Below are positions 29,953 through 38,876 of a stretch of DNA of 64,000 nucleotides, piece by piece; the first letter of the stretch is position 1; every line of letters begins with the position of its first letter. Under the pieces are notes generated by a model that was not told where the DNA came from, ran no database searches, and saw only the letters and a program-made list of their open reading frames with translations. Origin of the DNA: Qipengyuania huizhouensis (GTDB taxonomy: Bacteria > Pseudomonadota > Alphaproteobacteria > Sphingomonadales > Sphingomonadaceae); the NCBI RefSeq assembly GCF_019711635.1, contig NZ_JAIGNT010000014.1, forward strand, positions 1-64,000, written 5' to 3'. Position numbers and translations under genes: made by a program.

Positions 29953-31512
29953 TCAAGCATCTTCGTTCGCTTTCGACCGGCGTGCGAAATCGGGCGGCAG
30001 GATGCACTTGCCTGCATCATATTGTCCCACCGCGCGGATAACCTCGTTCTTTTCCGGTTCGATGCGGCGGCCGGAGATCTGGCTGTCGATCACGCGGCGC
30101 AGCAACTGGTCGAGCCGGGTGACGAGGTAGCAATCGATTGCCGGCTCGGCATGCGGATTGCCGATCCCGCTGTCGTCTGTAAGGAAGGTGTAACGCGACT
30201 GGGTGGCCGCGGCCATCGCCCGCATGACGTATTCGGCCACATCGGCCACGCCGGAAGCACCGACCGGGACCACGTGCACGCGCTCCGCCCGCAGGTGCTC
30301 GGCAGCGAGCCAAGTCAGCGGGATATCCTCGTCGTGCGGCGGTGCATCGCCGACCAGCAGCAGCGACTTCACTGCATCTCCGCGCCATTCGAGCTGCGCG
30401 GCGCGGACGAGTGCATCCTGCATCGCTTCTTCGTAATCTCCGCCGCCATTGGCATGCTGGGCGGCAAGCCGGGTCTGCGCCCGTGCGATATCGCTGTCGA
30501 AGTCGAAAGTCTGGGTGACGAAATCGTCCCCCTCGTCGCGGTAGAAGCTGAAGGCGACGCGGATATCGATGTCCCTGTGCCGCGCTTCGAGCGAGTCGAT
30601 GATCGAGCGCAGTTCCGCTTGCAGGAAGCGAAGCTCGTCGCTCATCGAGCCCGTCACGTCGACCACCAGCGCAAGGTCGAGCTGGCGCACTGGTGTGGCG
30701 GCATCGTCGCTGCGGATCGTGACGCTCTGCGCGCCCGGGGCATCGGCAACGCGCAGCATGCGCCACTCGCTGCCGCCTGCCCGCACCCAGACTGTATTGC
30801 TCAACCGGTCGAGGCCGGGGAAGAACACCGCGCTGCCATCGGCGACCGAATTGAGGATGATCGAATTGCCATCCTCGCAGCGCAGCTCGATCGGCATGAA
30901 GGGAACGGCCCGGCCGCGGCTATCGCGCGCTTCGACCCGCAGGATGCGCGATGTGTCGAGCACCGGCAGTGCCTGCACCCGCTGGCCGAGATCGGATTTG
31001 CGGACGTAATCGGCGTAAAGTTCGGGGTTGAGGAGGTCGTCGTGTTCGCCCGCCGTCAGCAACCCGCTTTGCGGACGCGGCTGCGGCGGACGCGGGGGAT
31101 AGGGGGGCGGCGGGTAGCCGGGCATGGAACGGCTGACGTCCGATGCGGCAGCCCCTTCCTCGCGCTCGATGCGGCTGCCGGTGACCACGACGCTGGTTCC
31201 ATCACGCTCGCCAGCGGAGGCAGGAGGCGGCGGTGGGGGTGGTGGCGGAGGCGGAGGCGCGCTCGGTACGGCACCTTCCGTTGCAACATCGGCTGTAGGA
31301 GCGACAGCCATGGCCGGTGGGGGCGGAGTGCGGCGCGGCTGCTGCTGATTGACGACGGCTTCCCGGCCCAGTTCGGGTAGCGGTGCAGGGGTGTGACAAT
31401 AGGTACGGACCGATGATGCGGTGATAGGCGTCGTGCTATTCTGCGCCTGCAATATTGCGGGTCCCGGCGCCAGCAGGGACAGGCAACAGGCTCCGGCTAT
31501 TAGCTTCTTCAT
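29953..31512 (-). CDS. Exported VWA-domain protein with proline-rich linker and TonB-plug-like motif
   Basis: 519 residues from MKKLIAGACCLSLLAPG, a signal peptide whose Ala-Cys-Cys segment could be read as lipobox-like but more likely is cleaved after LQA. Next come a run of 12 prolines near residue 90-105, the sequence TSVVVTGSRIEREEGAA and a second Pro-rich tract. A LLTAGEHDD block recalls YfbK-type proteins. The von Willebrand factor A domain starts LALVVDVTGSMSDEL, an intact MIDAS motif. The VVVTGSRI string is what usually opens TonB-dependent receptor plugs, which this protein is not. Ligand unknown. Confidence 0.78.
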   Translation of the reverse strand: MKKLIAGACCLSLLAPGPAILQAQNSTTPITASSVRTYCHTPAPLPELGREAVVNQQQPRRTPPPPAMAVAPTADVATEGAVPSAPPPPPPPPPPPPASAGERDGTSVVVTGSRIEREEGAAASDVSRSMPGYPPPPYPPRPPQPRPQSGLLTAGEHDDLLNPELYADYVRKSDLGQRVQALPVLDTSRILRVEARDSRGRAVPFMPIELRCEDGNSIILNSVADGSAVFFPGLDRLSNTVWVRAGGSEWRMLRVADAPGAQSVTIRSDDAATPVRQLDLALVVDVTGSMSDELRFLQAELRSIIDSLEARHRDIDIRVAFSFYRDEGDDFVTQTFDFDSDIARAQTRLAAQHANGGGDYEEAMQDALVRAAQLEWRGDAVKSLLLVGDAPPHDEDIPLTWLAAEHLRAERVHVVPVGASGVADVAEYVMRAMAAATQSRYTFLTDDSGIGNPHAEPAIDCYLVTRLDQLLRRVIDSQISGRRIEPEKNEVIRAVGQYDAGKCILPPDFARRSKANEDA

Positions 31513-31597
31513 CTCGACTCTCCCCGGCAGACCTCGTGATATTCTGTCACATAACAATGCGTAGGGAAGATGAACCGTTGCTGACGAGCGGCAAATG

Positions 31598-32686
31598 TCA
31601 GGATGACAGGCTGACCTTCCCGGCAGCATGACGCTCCAAACGCCCTGCGATTTCGAGTTCCAGCAGTGCTAGCTGCACCGCAGCGGCCCCTTGCCCCGAC
31701 TGGCGCACGAGTTCGTCAACATAGACTGGTGCCGTGGTCAGGAGGCTGGCAATGTCCGCAGGTTCTACGTCGGCCAGATCCTCGGGCGTATACTCGAATG
31801 GGGAAACGGGCTCACGGAACGTCGAGCGCGGCGCACCTTCGAAACCCGATAGCAGTTCGGTGACGTCTTCGGGCGATTGAACCAGGACCGCGCCCTCACG
31901 AATGAGGTGATTACAGCCATGGCTGCGCGCCTCCAGCGGGCTGCCGGGGATCGCCATCACCTCCCTGCCCGCCTCGCCTGCCAGCCGCGCGGTGATCAGG
32001 CTGCCCGACTTGACTGCGGCCTCGACCACCAGCGTACCTGCCGCCAGTCCCGCGATGATGCGGTTGCGGCTGGGGAAGTGGCTGCCGCGCGGCTCGGTCC
32101 CCGGCGGCTGTTCCGCCAGCAGCAGACCTTCCTGCGCGATCCGCTCCTGAAGCTCGGAGTGCTGCGGTGGATAGGCGATGTCGATTCCGCTGGCGATCAC
32201 CCCGGTGGTCTGCGGAAAAGCACCTTCGTGGGCCGCGCCGTCGATCCCGCGTGCAAGGCCGGATACAACGGTGAACCCCGATTGCGAAAGACCCTTGGCG
32301 AAATCGCGCGCCAGTTTGACGGCGGCAGCGCTGGCGTTGCGCGCGCCGACCATGGCCACGCAGGGCTTCGACGCAAGCGAGATGTCTCCCCGCCATGTCA
32401 GTATCGGCGGCGAGCCGTCCATTTCGCCCAGCAGGCGCGGATAATCGGGCTGGTCGTGGAAGAGATATTTCGCGCCTGCCCTCCGGACGGCCTCGACTTC
32501 GCGCTCGATCCGGTCGGCTGGCGCTGCACGATATTGCTTTCCGCCCCGCCCACCCAGATCGGGCAACGCGGCCAGCGCTTCTGCCGCCGTGCCAAATCGC
32601 GCCAGCAGCATGGAATAGCTGACCGGCCCGATATTGGGCGAACGCAGCAGGCGAATGCGGGCAAAAGCCTCTTCCTGCGTCAACAT
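31598..32686 (-). CDS. dprA: DNA-processing protein DprA
   Basis: Binds incoming single-stranded DNA and loads RecA during natural transformation. 362 residues from MLTQEEAFARIRLLRS: N-terminal SAM/HhH-like region, central Rossmann-like domain with VAMVGARNASAAAVKLARDFA, GLARGIDGAAHEGA and FPSRNRIIAGL, and a C-terminal winged-helix domain (DELVRQSGQGAAAVQLALLELE). The start excludes a 109-codon upstream extension that overlaps plsY. It lies just downstream of plsY. Confidence 0.93.
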   Translation of the reverse strand: MLTQEEAFARIRLLRSPNIGPVSYSMLLARFGTAAEALAALPDLGGRGGKQYRAAPADRIEREVEAVRRAGAKYLFHDQPDYPRLLGEMDGSPPILTWRGDISLASKPCVAMVGARNASAAAVKLARDFAKGLSQSGFTVVSGLARGIDGAAHEGAFPQTTGVIASGIDIAYPPQHSELQERIAQEGLLLAEQPPGTEPRGSHFPSRNRIIAGLAAGTLVVEAAVKSGSLITARLAGEAGREVMAIPGSPLEARSHGCNHLIREGAVLVQSPEDVTELLSGFEGAPRSTFREPVSPFEYTPEDLADVEPADIASLLTTAPVYVDELVRQSGQGAAAVQLALLELEIAGRLERHAAGKVSLSS

Positions 32687-32712
32687 TGCAGGAGAAGGAT
32701 GGCAGACCTCGT

Positions 32713-33318
32713 TCACCCTTTCGAGCCGACCTTGGGTTCGGTGCCAGCAGCCAGACGTTTGATATTCTCGCGGTGCAGCCAGATTACCAGCACGGCGATA
32801 ATCGCGAGAAATCCCGACAAGGCGGTCCAGCCGAATATCACCGCAGCGACTGTAGCGGCGACGACCGCGGCCATCCCCGCCAGCGAGCTTATCCGCGTGA
32901 TCGCCAGGACGGCGATCCAGACTACCGCATAAATCGCACCCAGCTGCCAGGCGAGCCCGAAACATACCCCGGCATTGGTCGCCACGCCCTTCCCGCCCTT
33001 GAAGCCGAGCCACACCGGGAAGCAGTGCCCGATCACCGCGAAGAGCGCCGCAAAGCCCACTTCCTGCGGAAAATATCGATAGGCGAGCAGAACCGGAACC
33101 AGGCCTTTCGCGAGGTCGAGCAACAAGGTCGCCGCAGCCAGCCCCTTACTCCCCGTTCGCAGCACATTGGTCGCACCGATATTGCCGCTGCCCTGCTGGC
33201 GGATGTCGCCCTTGCCCGCGAGTTTCGCGAGGATCAGGCCGAAGGGTATCGAGCCAAAAGCATAGCCTAGCAGAGCGGCCCAGAGCATGTTGATGCTAAA
33301 ATCGGTCCCGATATCCAT
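32713..33318 (-). CDS. plsY: Acyl-phosphate:glycerol-3-phosphate acyltransferase PlsY
   Basis: Makes lysophosphatidate from acyl phosphate and glycerol-3-phosphate in the inner membrane. 201 residues, about five transmembrane segments. The three conserved motifs are present: GSIPFGLILAKL and GSGNIGATNVLR near 22-52, HCFPVWLGFKGGKGVAT near 97-113, and the later helix loop RISS. Followed by dprA in the same direction. Confidence 0.95.
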   Translation of the reverse strand: MDIGTDFSINMLWAALLGYAFGSIPFGLILAKLAGKGDIRQQGSGNIGATNVLRTGSKGLAAATLLLDLAKGLVPVLLAYRYFPQEVGFAALFAVIGHCFPVWLGFKGGKGVATNAGVCFGLAWQLGAIYAVVWIAVLAITRISSLAGMAAVVAATVAAVIFGWTALSGFLAIIAVLVIWLHRENIKRLAAGTEPKVGSKG

Positions 33319-33331
33319 TTCTTTTCCCTAA

Positions 33332-33357
33332 CCGTTCGCCCTGAGCTTGTCGAAGGG
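33332..33357 (-). repeat. REP-like palindrome, copy B
   Basis: On the minus strand it reads as the hairpin GCCCT-TCGACAAGCTC-AGGGC followed by GAACGG. It is in inverted orientation to copy C 38 bases away, between the divergent plsY and murI genes. Confidence 0.85.
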
Positions 33358-33395
33358 CCGTACTTCCTTTTAAGACCGTTTTGGAAGAAAAAGCA

Positions 33396-33422
33396 GGGCT
33401 TCGAAGAGCTCAGCCCGAACGG
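33396..33422 (+). repeat. REP-like palindrome, variant copy C
   Basis: Hairpin GGGCT-TCGAAGAGCTC-AGCCC followed by GAACGG. The loop and tail match copies A and B, but the stem has two C:G pairs swapped to G:C on both arms. Ends ten bases before the murI start. Confidence 0.75.
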
Positions 33423-33432
33423 ATTCGAAGCT

Positions 33433-34227
33433 TTGGACAAAAATTCCCCTATCCTGCTGTTCGATTCCGGCGTCGGCGGACTCACGGTCCTTGGCGAACT
33501 GCGCAAGCTCCTGCCCGCAGCACCGGTAATCTATGCGGCCGACATCGCCGGGCTTCCCTATGGTGCGAAGAGCGAGGCCGAGGTCGCCGCACGCGTCGCC
33601 GGCCTGCTCGGGCGTATGGCCGAGCGTTACCATCCGCGCCTGATCTGCATCGCCTGCAACACCGCCTCGACCATTGCGCTCGGAATGGTGCGCGAGGTGC
33701 TGGAAACGCCGATCGTCGGCACCGTGCCTGCGATCAAGCCGGCGGCAAGCATCACGCGCACCGGCACATTCGGCCTGCTCGGCACGGAAGCGACCATGCG
33801 TCAGGCCTATGTCGACAAGCTCGAGCAGGAGTTTGCCTCGGGCAAGCGTCTGTTGCGGCATGGTGCCAACGGCCTCGTCGCGATCGCGGAGGCCAAACTG
33901 CGCGGCGAAGAGGTCAGCATCGGTGCCGTTGCGGACGAGGTGAAGGCTCTGGTTCTCCAGCCCGGCGGGCGCGAACTGGACACCGTCGTGCTTGCCTGCA
34001 CCCATTTCCCCTTGCTCGAACCCGAACTGCGCGAGGCGATGGGCAAGGACATCACCTTCGTCCATGGCGCGCAGGGAATTGCGCAGCGGATCGCCTTCTT
34101 GACGAAGGGTCAGGAGTTCGCCCGCGCAAAGCCCGATTTCGCCGTGACCACCGGTGAACTGGCAGACTTCGAGAAGCTCGACCGGGCCTTTGCGAACTAT
34201 GGAATCGATATCCTCGAAAAGTTCTGA
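33433..34227 (+). CDS. murI: Glutamate racemase
   Basis: Provides D-glutamate for peptidoglycan. 264 residues. The substrate loop LLFDSGVGGLTVL near residues 8-20 and the two catalytic cysteines in CIACNTAST and LACTHFPLLEPEL are intact. The start is a TTG at 33433, since no ATG or GTG precedes the first conserved block in frame; it lies directly behind palindrome C, which may influence initiation. Divergent from plsY. Confidence 0.94.
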   Translation: MDKNSPILLFDSGVGGLTVLGELRKLLPAAPVIYAADIAGLPYGAKSEAEVAARVAGLLGRMAERYHPRLICIACNTASTIALGMVREVLETPIVGTVPAIKPAASITRTGTFGLLGTEATMRQAYVDKLEQEFASGKRLLRHGANGLVAIAEAKLRGEEVSIGAVADEVKALVLQPGGRELDTVVLACTHFPLLEPELREAMGKDITFVHGAQGIAQRIAFLTKGQEFARAKPDFAVTTGELADFEKLDRAFANYGIDILEKF

Positions 34228-34336
34228 GGATTTGCGAGTCGTTCGCAAAGATCGCGGTGGCAAAGCCCGGCGCGTTTGCCTATGTGCAGCGCCATATTTT
34301 GCCGCAGACGGGCGGCGCTGTGACGGGTAATCCCGC

Positions 34337-35557
34337 GTGAACTACGACCAGATTTTCGACGAAGCGATCGGACGGCTCCATGCGGAGGGCCGCTACCGCG
34401 TGTTCATCGACATCATGCGCAACAAGGGTGCCTATCCCAATGCGCGCTGCTTCCACGGCCATAATGGCCCGAAGCCGATCACCGTCTGGTGTTCCAACGA
34501 CTATCTCGCCATGGGCCAGCATCCCAAGGTTATCGAGGCGATGGAAGCCGCCCTGCACGATGTGGGCGCGGGTTCAGGCGGCACGCGTAATATCGGCGGC
34601 AACACCCACTTCCATGTCGAGCTGGAACGCGAACTGGCCGACCTTCACGGGAAGGACGGCGCGCTGCTGTTCACCAGCGGCTATGTCTCGAACGATGCAA
34701 CGCTCTCGACTCTAGCGAAGCTGCTGCCCGGCTGCGTGATCTTTTCCGACGAGTTGAACCACGCCAGCATGATCGCCGGCATCCGCAATTCGGGCTGCGA
34801 GAAGCGCGTCTTCCGTCACAACGATCTCGAGCATCTCGAACAGCTGCTCGAGGCCGAGGATGCCGACACGCCCAAGCTGATCGCGTTCGAGAGCGTCTAT
34901 TCGATGGATGGCGACGTCGCCCCGATCCACGCGATCTGCGACCTCGCGGAAAAATACAATGCGCTGACCTATGTCGACGAAGTTCACGCGGTCGGCATGT
35001 ACGGCAAGCGCGGGGGCGGCATTTCGGAACGTGACGAAGCGGCGCACCGGATCGACATCATCGAAGGCACGCTGGGCAAGGCGTTCGGCGTGATGGGCGG
35101 TTACATCGCAGCCGATACGCGCGTGATCGACTGCATCCGCAGCTATGCGCCCGGCTTCATTTTCACCACTTCGCTCAGCCCCGTGCTGGTCGCGGGCGTG
35201 CTCGCCGCGGTGAAGCACCTCAAGAGTTCTTCCGAAGAACGGGACGCGCAGCAGGCGGCGGCCGCATTGCTGAAAGGCAAGATGCGTGATGCCGGCTTGC
35301 CGGTCATGAATTCGGTCACGCACATCGTCCCGCTGATGGTGGGCGATCCGGTCCGCGCCAAGAAGATCAGCGATATTCTGCTCGCCGAATACGGCGTCTA
35401 CGTGCAGCCGATCAATTTCCCCACCGTGCCGCGCGGCACCGAACGCCTGCGTTTCACCCCCGGGCCTTCCCATACCGAAACCATGATGGACGAACTGGTC
35501 GCCGCGCTGGTCGAAATCTGGGATCGGATGGAACTGGAACTCGCCCGGGCGGCATAG
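34337..35557 (+). CDS. hemA: 5-aminolevulinate synthase
   Basis: First step of tetrapyrrole synthesis by the C4 (Shemin) route, condensing glycine and succinyl-CoA, as typical of alphaproteobacteria. 406 residues, GTG start. The PLP lysine sits in [51 protein letters not shown] and [11 protein letters not shown] are family blocks. A 7-bp hairpin (34231-34249) lies between murI and this gene. Confidence 0.97.
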   Translation: MNYDQIFDEAIGRLHAEGRYRVFIDIMRNKGAYPNARCFHGHNGPKPITVWCSNDYLAMGQHPKVIEAMEAALHDVGAGSGGTRNIGGNTHFHVELERELADLHGKDGALLFTSGYVSNDATLSTLAKLLPGCVIFSDELNHASMIAGIRNSGCEKRVFRHNDLEHLEQLLEAEDADTPKLIAFESVYSMDGDVAPIHAICDLAEKYNALTYVDEVHAVGMYGKRGGGISERDEAAHRIDIIEGTLGKAFGVMGGYIAADTRVIDCIRSYAPGFIFTTSLSPVLVAGVLAAVKHLKSSSEERDAQQAAAALLKGKMRDAGLPVMNSVTHIVPLMVGDPVRAKKISDILLAEYGVYVQPINFPTVPRGTERLRFTPGPSHTETMMDELVAALVEIWDRMELELARAA

Positions 35558-35568
35558 GCGCGGAAGAG

Positions 35569-35847
35569 ATGGCAAAGGCAGCCGATCCTGATTTTCGCCA
35601 TGACACACCGCATGAAATCAAGGCCCTGCTCGAATCGGACCAGGCGCTTTCCGAAAAGTGGCAGGCCCTGACGCCGCTGGCCCGCAACGAATGGATTTGC
35701 TGGGCAATCTCGGCCAAGCAGGAGGCCACCCGCGAGAAACGACGAGTTCGGCTCCACGAAGAAGTCCTCGACGGTAAAAAGCGCCCCTGTTGCTGGCCGG
35801 GATGTCCGCACAGGCGCGAATCCGCCCGCAAGTGGGTAGATGCCTGA
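35569..35847 (+). CDS. YdeI/OmdA-like small protein
   Basis: 92 residues. The block ALTPLARNEWICWAISAKQEATREKR, followed by a C-terminal RRPCCWPGCPHR cysteine cluster, matches the OmdA (YdeI/OmpD-associated) C-terminal domain found in proteins once linked to bacteriocin or polymyxin tolerance; the molecular role is not established. It begins 11 bases after hemA, and a terminator hairpin overlaps its stop codon. Confidence 0.72.
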   Translation: MAKAADPDFRHDTPHEIKALLESDQALSEKWQALTPLARNEWICWAISAKQEATREKRRVRLHEEVLDGKKRPCCWPGCPHRRESARKWVDA

Positions 35848-35864
35848 GGCAGGGCATCTGTTTT
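35838..35864 (+). terminator. Rho-independent terminator after hemA-ydeI-like
   Basis: Stem AGATGCC / GGCATCT with an 8-base loop, followed by GTTTTGT. The left arm includes the last codons and the TGA of the upstream gene, so the hemA transcript most likely ends here. Confidence 0.7.
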
Positions 35865-35892
35865 GTGCCTGTCGGCTTCCTAAATACGTCCG

Positions 35893-37098
35893 ATGCGACT
35901 GCAGCCGTCCTTCCTCTCCAGCAATAACGGACCTCTCTATGGTGTGAGTGCCATCCTTCTCGCCGTGTTCATATCTCTGGCTGCAATCGGGGGACCGAAG
36001 GACACGGCGGCATCTCAAATAACTGACTCGCGTCTCGCCGAAGCCTCAACGGATGAGACTTTGCCGGCCACCGACGATCTTCCGGCCGCCGCGGACGATA
36101 CCGTCATTCTCTCCCGGCTTTCCCCGGACGAGGCCCGGGCCCGCAACGCGGTGATAGAATTCGCTGCCGTCGGACCCGGCAATCCGCGCCCCTTCGCCTT
36201 TCATGGCTCCTCCGCAGACAGGCTCCGCGCGCGCGACTGCCTTGCGCTGGCCGGCATGGCGGAGGCCGGTGGCGGCGACGGCAACCAGCGCGCGGTCATG
36301 CAGGTCATCCTCAACCGTGTGCGCCACCCGGCCTTTTCCAATTCGGTATGCGGCGTAGTCTTCGAAGGATCGCAGCGCCCGACCGGTTGCCAGTTCAGCT
36401 TCACGTGCGATGGCTCCCTTGCACGCAGATATAGCGACAAGCTGTGGGAGGCATCGCGCCGCCGGGCGGAAGAAATGCTTGGCGGTGCGACCTATCCGCC
36501 GGTCGGCAACAGCACCCATTTCCACGCAGACTATGTGTATCCCTGGTGGAGCGACGAGCTCGACAAGGTGGCCCAGGTCGGCTCGCACATCTTCTTCCGC
36601 TGGCGCGGGTTCTGGGGGACGGCGCGCGCGCTTTCCGCCCGGTATAGCGGCGGCGAGCCAGACCCGATGGCACTGCGCGCGACCGCCGAGGCGGTGGCCG
36701 CAGCCAATCCTCTCCCCACCCTGCTCGAAAGCGGCACCGCAGTGCGCAGCATCATGCAGGAACAGGTAGCGGAAACGCCTGCGGCTGACGCTGATGCAGA
36801 AGCTTCGCCTTCGCCGGGAGCGGGCGTCCATTTCGTGCTGATCTCGCCCACCGATGCCCCGTCCGAACTTGTCGCTCGCGCGCGCCAGCTTTGTTCGGGC
36901 GAAGGGTATTGCCGGGTGCAGGGATGGACCGATGCCGCCAACATTCCATCCAGGCTCCCGCTGGCAGAGGAGGCCCGGCGCACGCTGCGATTCAGCTTCA
37001 TGGCAGGGGGCGCCGGTGGAAGCGAAGCAGTGTTCTTCGATTGCCGTATGTTCACTGCGCCCGGCAGCGGCACCTGCCTGCCGAACGCGAGGCCGTAA
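35893..37098 (+). CDS. SleB-type cell wall hydrolase
   Basis: 401 residues. A single N-terminal hydrophobic segment (GVSAILLAVFISLAAIGG near 17-34) acts as an anchor or uncleaved signal. The hydrolase_2 (SleB/CwlJ-like) domain spans about residues 110-235: CLALAGMAEAGG, VMQVILNRVRHPAF, CQFSFTCDG, and ATYPPVGNSTHFHADYVYPWW. The presumed catalytic glutamate is in MAEAGG. The C-terminal 150 residues carry an Ala/Pro-rich linker and an unassigned domain with four cysteines. Probably a periplasmic murein hydrolase. Confidence 0.85.
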   Translation: MRLQPSFLSSNNGPLYGVSAILLAVFISLAAIGGPKDTAASQITDSRLAEASTDETLPATDDLPAAADDTVILSRLSPDEARARNAVIEFAAVGPGNPRPFAFHGSSADRLRARDCLALAGMAEAGGGDGNQRAVMQVILNRVRHPAFSNSVCGVVFEGSQRPTGCQFSFTCDGSLARRYSDKLWEASRRRAEEMLGGATYPPVGNSTHFHADYVYPWWSDELDKVAQVGSHIFFRWRGFWGTARALSARYSGGEPDPMALRATAEAVAAANPLPTLLESGTAVRSIMQEQVAETPAADADAEASPSPGAGVHFVLISPTDAPSELVARARQLCSGEGYCRVQGWTDAANIPSRLPLAEEARRTLRFSFMAGGAGGSEAVFFDCRMFTAPGSGTCLPNARP

Positions 37099-37155
37099 CG
37101 GATTTTACCGGGGTAACCGGCTGCGCTAATCCCTCCCTCAAATCGAGGAGAGACT

Positions 37156-37848
37156 ATGAGCGGCAGCCCTGACCAACCCTATGACGAAATAGTGCGAAGC
37201 CGCCGCAGCATTCGCGGCTATCTGGACAAACCCGTCCCGCGCGAATTGATCGAGGAAGTTCTTGCGCTCGCCATGCGCTCGCCCACTTCCATGAATACGC
37301 AGCCCTGGCATTTCCACGTCATCACCGGCGAGCCGCTAGACCGTATCCGCAAGGGCAATACCGAACGGATACTTGCAGGCGAGCCGGACAGCCGCGAATT
37401 TCGCCGGGGCGAGCCCTTTGCCGGCGTGCACCGCGAACGGCAGATCGGTGTCGCCAAACAGCTCTTCGAAGCGATGGGAATTGCGCGTGACGACAAGGAG
37501 GCCCGTCAGGACTGGGTGCTGCGCGGCTTCCGGCAGTTCGATGCACCGGTCTGCGTAATCGTCACCTATGACCGCGAACTTTCCGGGAGCGATGATACTG
37601 CATTCGATTGCGGAGCGGTCACGACCTCGCTCGTCAACGCCGCCTGGTCCCGCGGGCTTGGCTGTGTGATCAACAGCCAGGGCATCATGCAAAGCCCCGT
37701 CGTCCGCGAACATGCCGGGATCTCCGACGACCAGGTAATCATGAAAGCCGTCGCCATGGGCTGGCCGGACGAGAGCTTTCCTGCCAATGCCGTTGTCAGC
37801 AAGCGCAAGAATGTCGACGAGGCAGTGCGATTCGTGGGGTTTGAATGA
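37156..37848 (+). CDS. Nitroreductase-family FMN protein
   Basis: 230 residues with the nitroreductase fold: RSRRSIRGYLDKPVP near the N-terminus, AMRSPTSMNTQPWHFHVITG for FMN binding, and AWSRGLGCVINSQG and KAVAMGWPDESFPAN toward the C-terminus. These enzymes reduce quinones, nitroaromatics or enones with NAD(P)H. The stop overlaps the next gene (ATGA), indicating a two-gene unit. Confidence 0.9.
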   Translation: MSGSPDQPYDEIVRSRRSIRGYLDKPVPRELIEEVLALAMRSPTSMNTQPWHFHVITGEPLDRIRKGNTERILAGEPDSREFRRGEPFAGVHRERQIGVAKQLFEAMGIARDDKEARQDWVLRGFRQFDAPVCVIVTYDRELSGSDDTAFDCGAVTTSLVNAAWSRGLGCVINSQGIMQSPVVREHAGISDDQVIMKAVAMGWPDESFPANAVVSKRKNVDEAVRFVGFE

Positions 37849-38618
37849 GCGATAGACTGATCGATTTCGGCGATGGCTTCTGGTCCGTACGCGGAAGTTT
37901 CCGCATCGGCGGGCTGTTCGATATCGGTACGCAATGTGCGCTCGTCCGGCTCGCATCCGGGAATTTCGTCTTTCTCGACAGCTATCCTCTCGATGACGAA
38001 ATCCGTGCGCAGGTCGACGCGCTGACCGATGGCGGGGCCAAGGTCGAGGCGATCCTCAACCTGCACCCCTTTCACACGGTCCACTGCGAATGGATGCATG
38101 AGGCTTTCCCGAACGCGGTTCTCTACGGTACTGCCCGGCACCATGAAGTTCTTCCCGACCTGCCGTGGTCCGACACCCGCTGCGAGCAGGACGAACTTGC
38201 GCAGAAATATTCGGCAGATTTCGATTTTTCCGTGCCCGCCGGAGTGCCGCTGGTTTGCGAAGACGACAGCGTGCATTTCTCCTCCATCCTTGCCTTTCAC
38301 CGGGCGAGCGGGACGATCCATGTCGACGATACCTTCGTCTATCTGCGCAAGGGCTTTCCGCTTTCGCTGCTTCCCTTCACCAGGCGCTTCGGGTTCCACC
38401 CCACGCTTGCCAAGGCATTGCATCCGCGAAGCGGAGCGGCGGACGAATTTCGCGAGTGGGCGATCAACCTGGGGATCGAATGGGCCGAAGCCCGCCGCAT
38501 CGCTGCCGCACACAATGCGGTACTTCCGCTTGATCGGAAGAAACTCCCCGATCTGATCGGCGAAGCGCTGGGACGGGTAGCTCCGGTGCTCGAAAAGCAT
38601 CGCACCCGGCACAGCTGA
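37845..38618 (+). CDS. Metallo-beta-lactamase-fold-like protein, degenerate metal site
   Basis: 257 residues. The N-terminal half follows the MBL strand order (FGDGFWSVRGSFRIGGLFDIG, FVFLDSYPLDDEI), and at the canonical HxHxDH position there is NLHPFHTVHC, keeping three histidines in altered spacing and no aspartate. IHVDDTFVYLRKG resembles the later metal-ligand loop. Similar degenerate MBL-like proteins are grouped as DUF4336; assignment here is tentative. Translationally coupled to the nitroreductase. Confidence 0.6.
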   Translation: MSDRLIDFGDGFWSVRGSFRIGGLFDIGTQCALVRLASGNFVFLDSYPLDDEIRAQVDALTDGGAKVEAILNLHPFHTVHCEWMHEAFPNAVLYGTARHHEVLPDLPWSDTRCEQDELAQKYSADFDFSVPAGVPLVCEDDSVHFSSILAFHRASGTIHVDDTFVYLRKGFPLSLLPFTRRFGFHPTLAKALHPRSGAADEFREWAINLGIEWAEARRIAAAHNAVLPLDRKKLPDLIGEALGRVAPVLEKHRTRHS

Positions 38619-38624
38619 GGTCGA

Positions 38625-38807
38625 TCAGCAGGGTTCGCATACGGGCCTTACGAGTCGCTTGGCCTCGCCAATAGGCAGCAGCTTTGGCGTGAGCCTGGAC
38701 TGCACACGACCGAAATAATTTTTCCGCTCGCAGCCGCCCAAAAACGGCCCGACCGCCAGCGGTTTTCTCCATGCGACGAGCGCATTTTGCATTAATTCAA
38801 AATTCAT
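38625..38807 (-). CDS. Possible 60-residue hypothetical protein
   Basis: A short minus-strand frame giving a basic product ending RLVRPVCEPC with a GPFLGGCERKNYFGRVQSRL middle. There is no clear ribosome binding site near the ATG (a GGAGGG lies too far away), and no family is recognised. It occupies the only gap between the MBL-like gene and the Thr-rich secreted protein gene. Could be chance. Confidence 0.3.
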   Translation of the reverse strand: MNFELMQNALVAWRKPLAVGPFLGGCERKNYFGRVQSRLTPKLLPIGEAKRLVRPVCEPC

Positions 38808-38876
38808 GCGCGGAACGCGAGGCGACCCTCCCCATTGCCCGGAAATCCCCCTCCCGGCAGCAAGCGGAGAGTAGAA

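Noticed and set aside
32687..33013. 109-codon N-terminal extension of DprA
   Set aside because: Overlaps plsY out of frame and has no similarity to DprA N-termini.
34231..34249. TTTGCGA/TCGCAAA hairpin as murI terminator
   Set aside because: Stem is perfect but no T-run follows; left as an unassigned hairpin.
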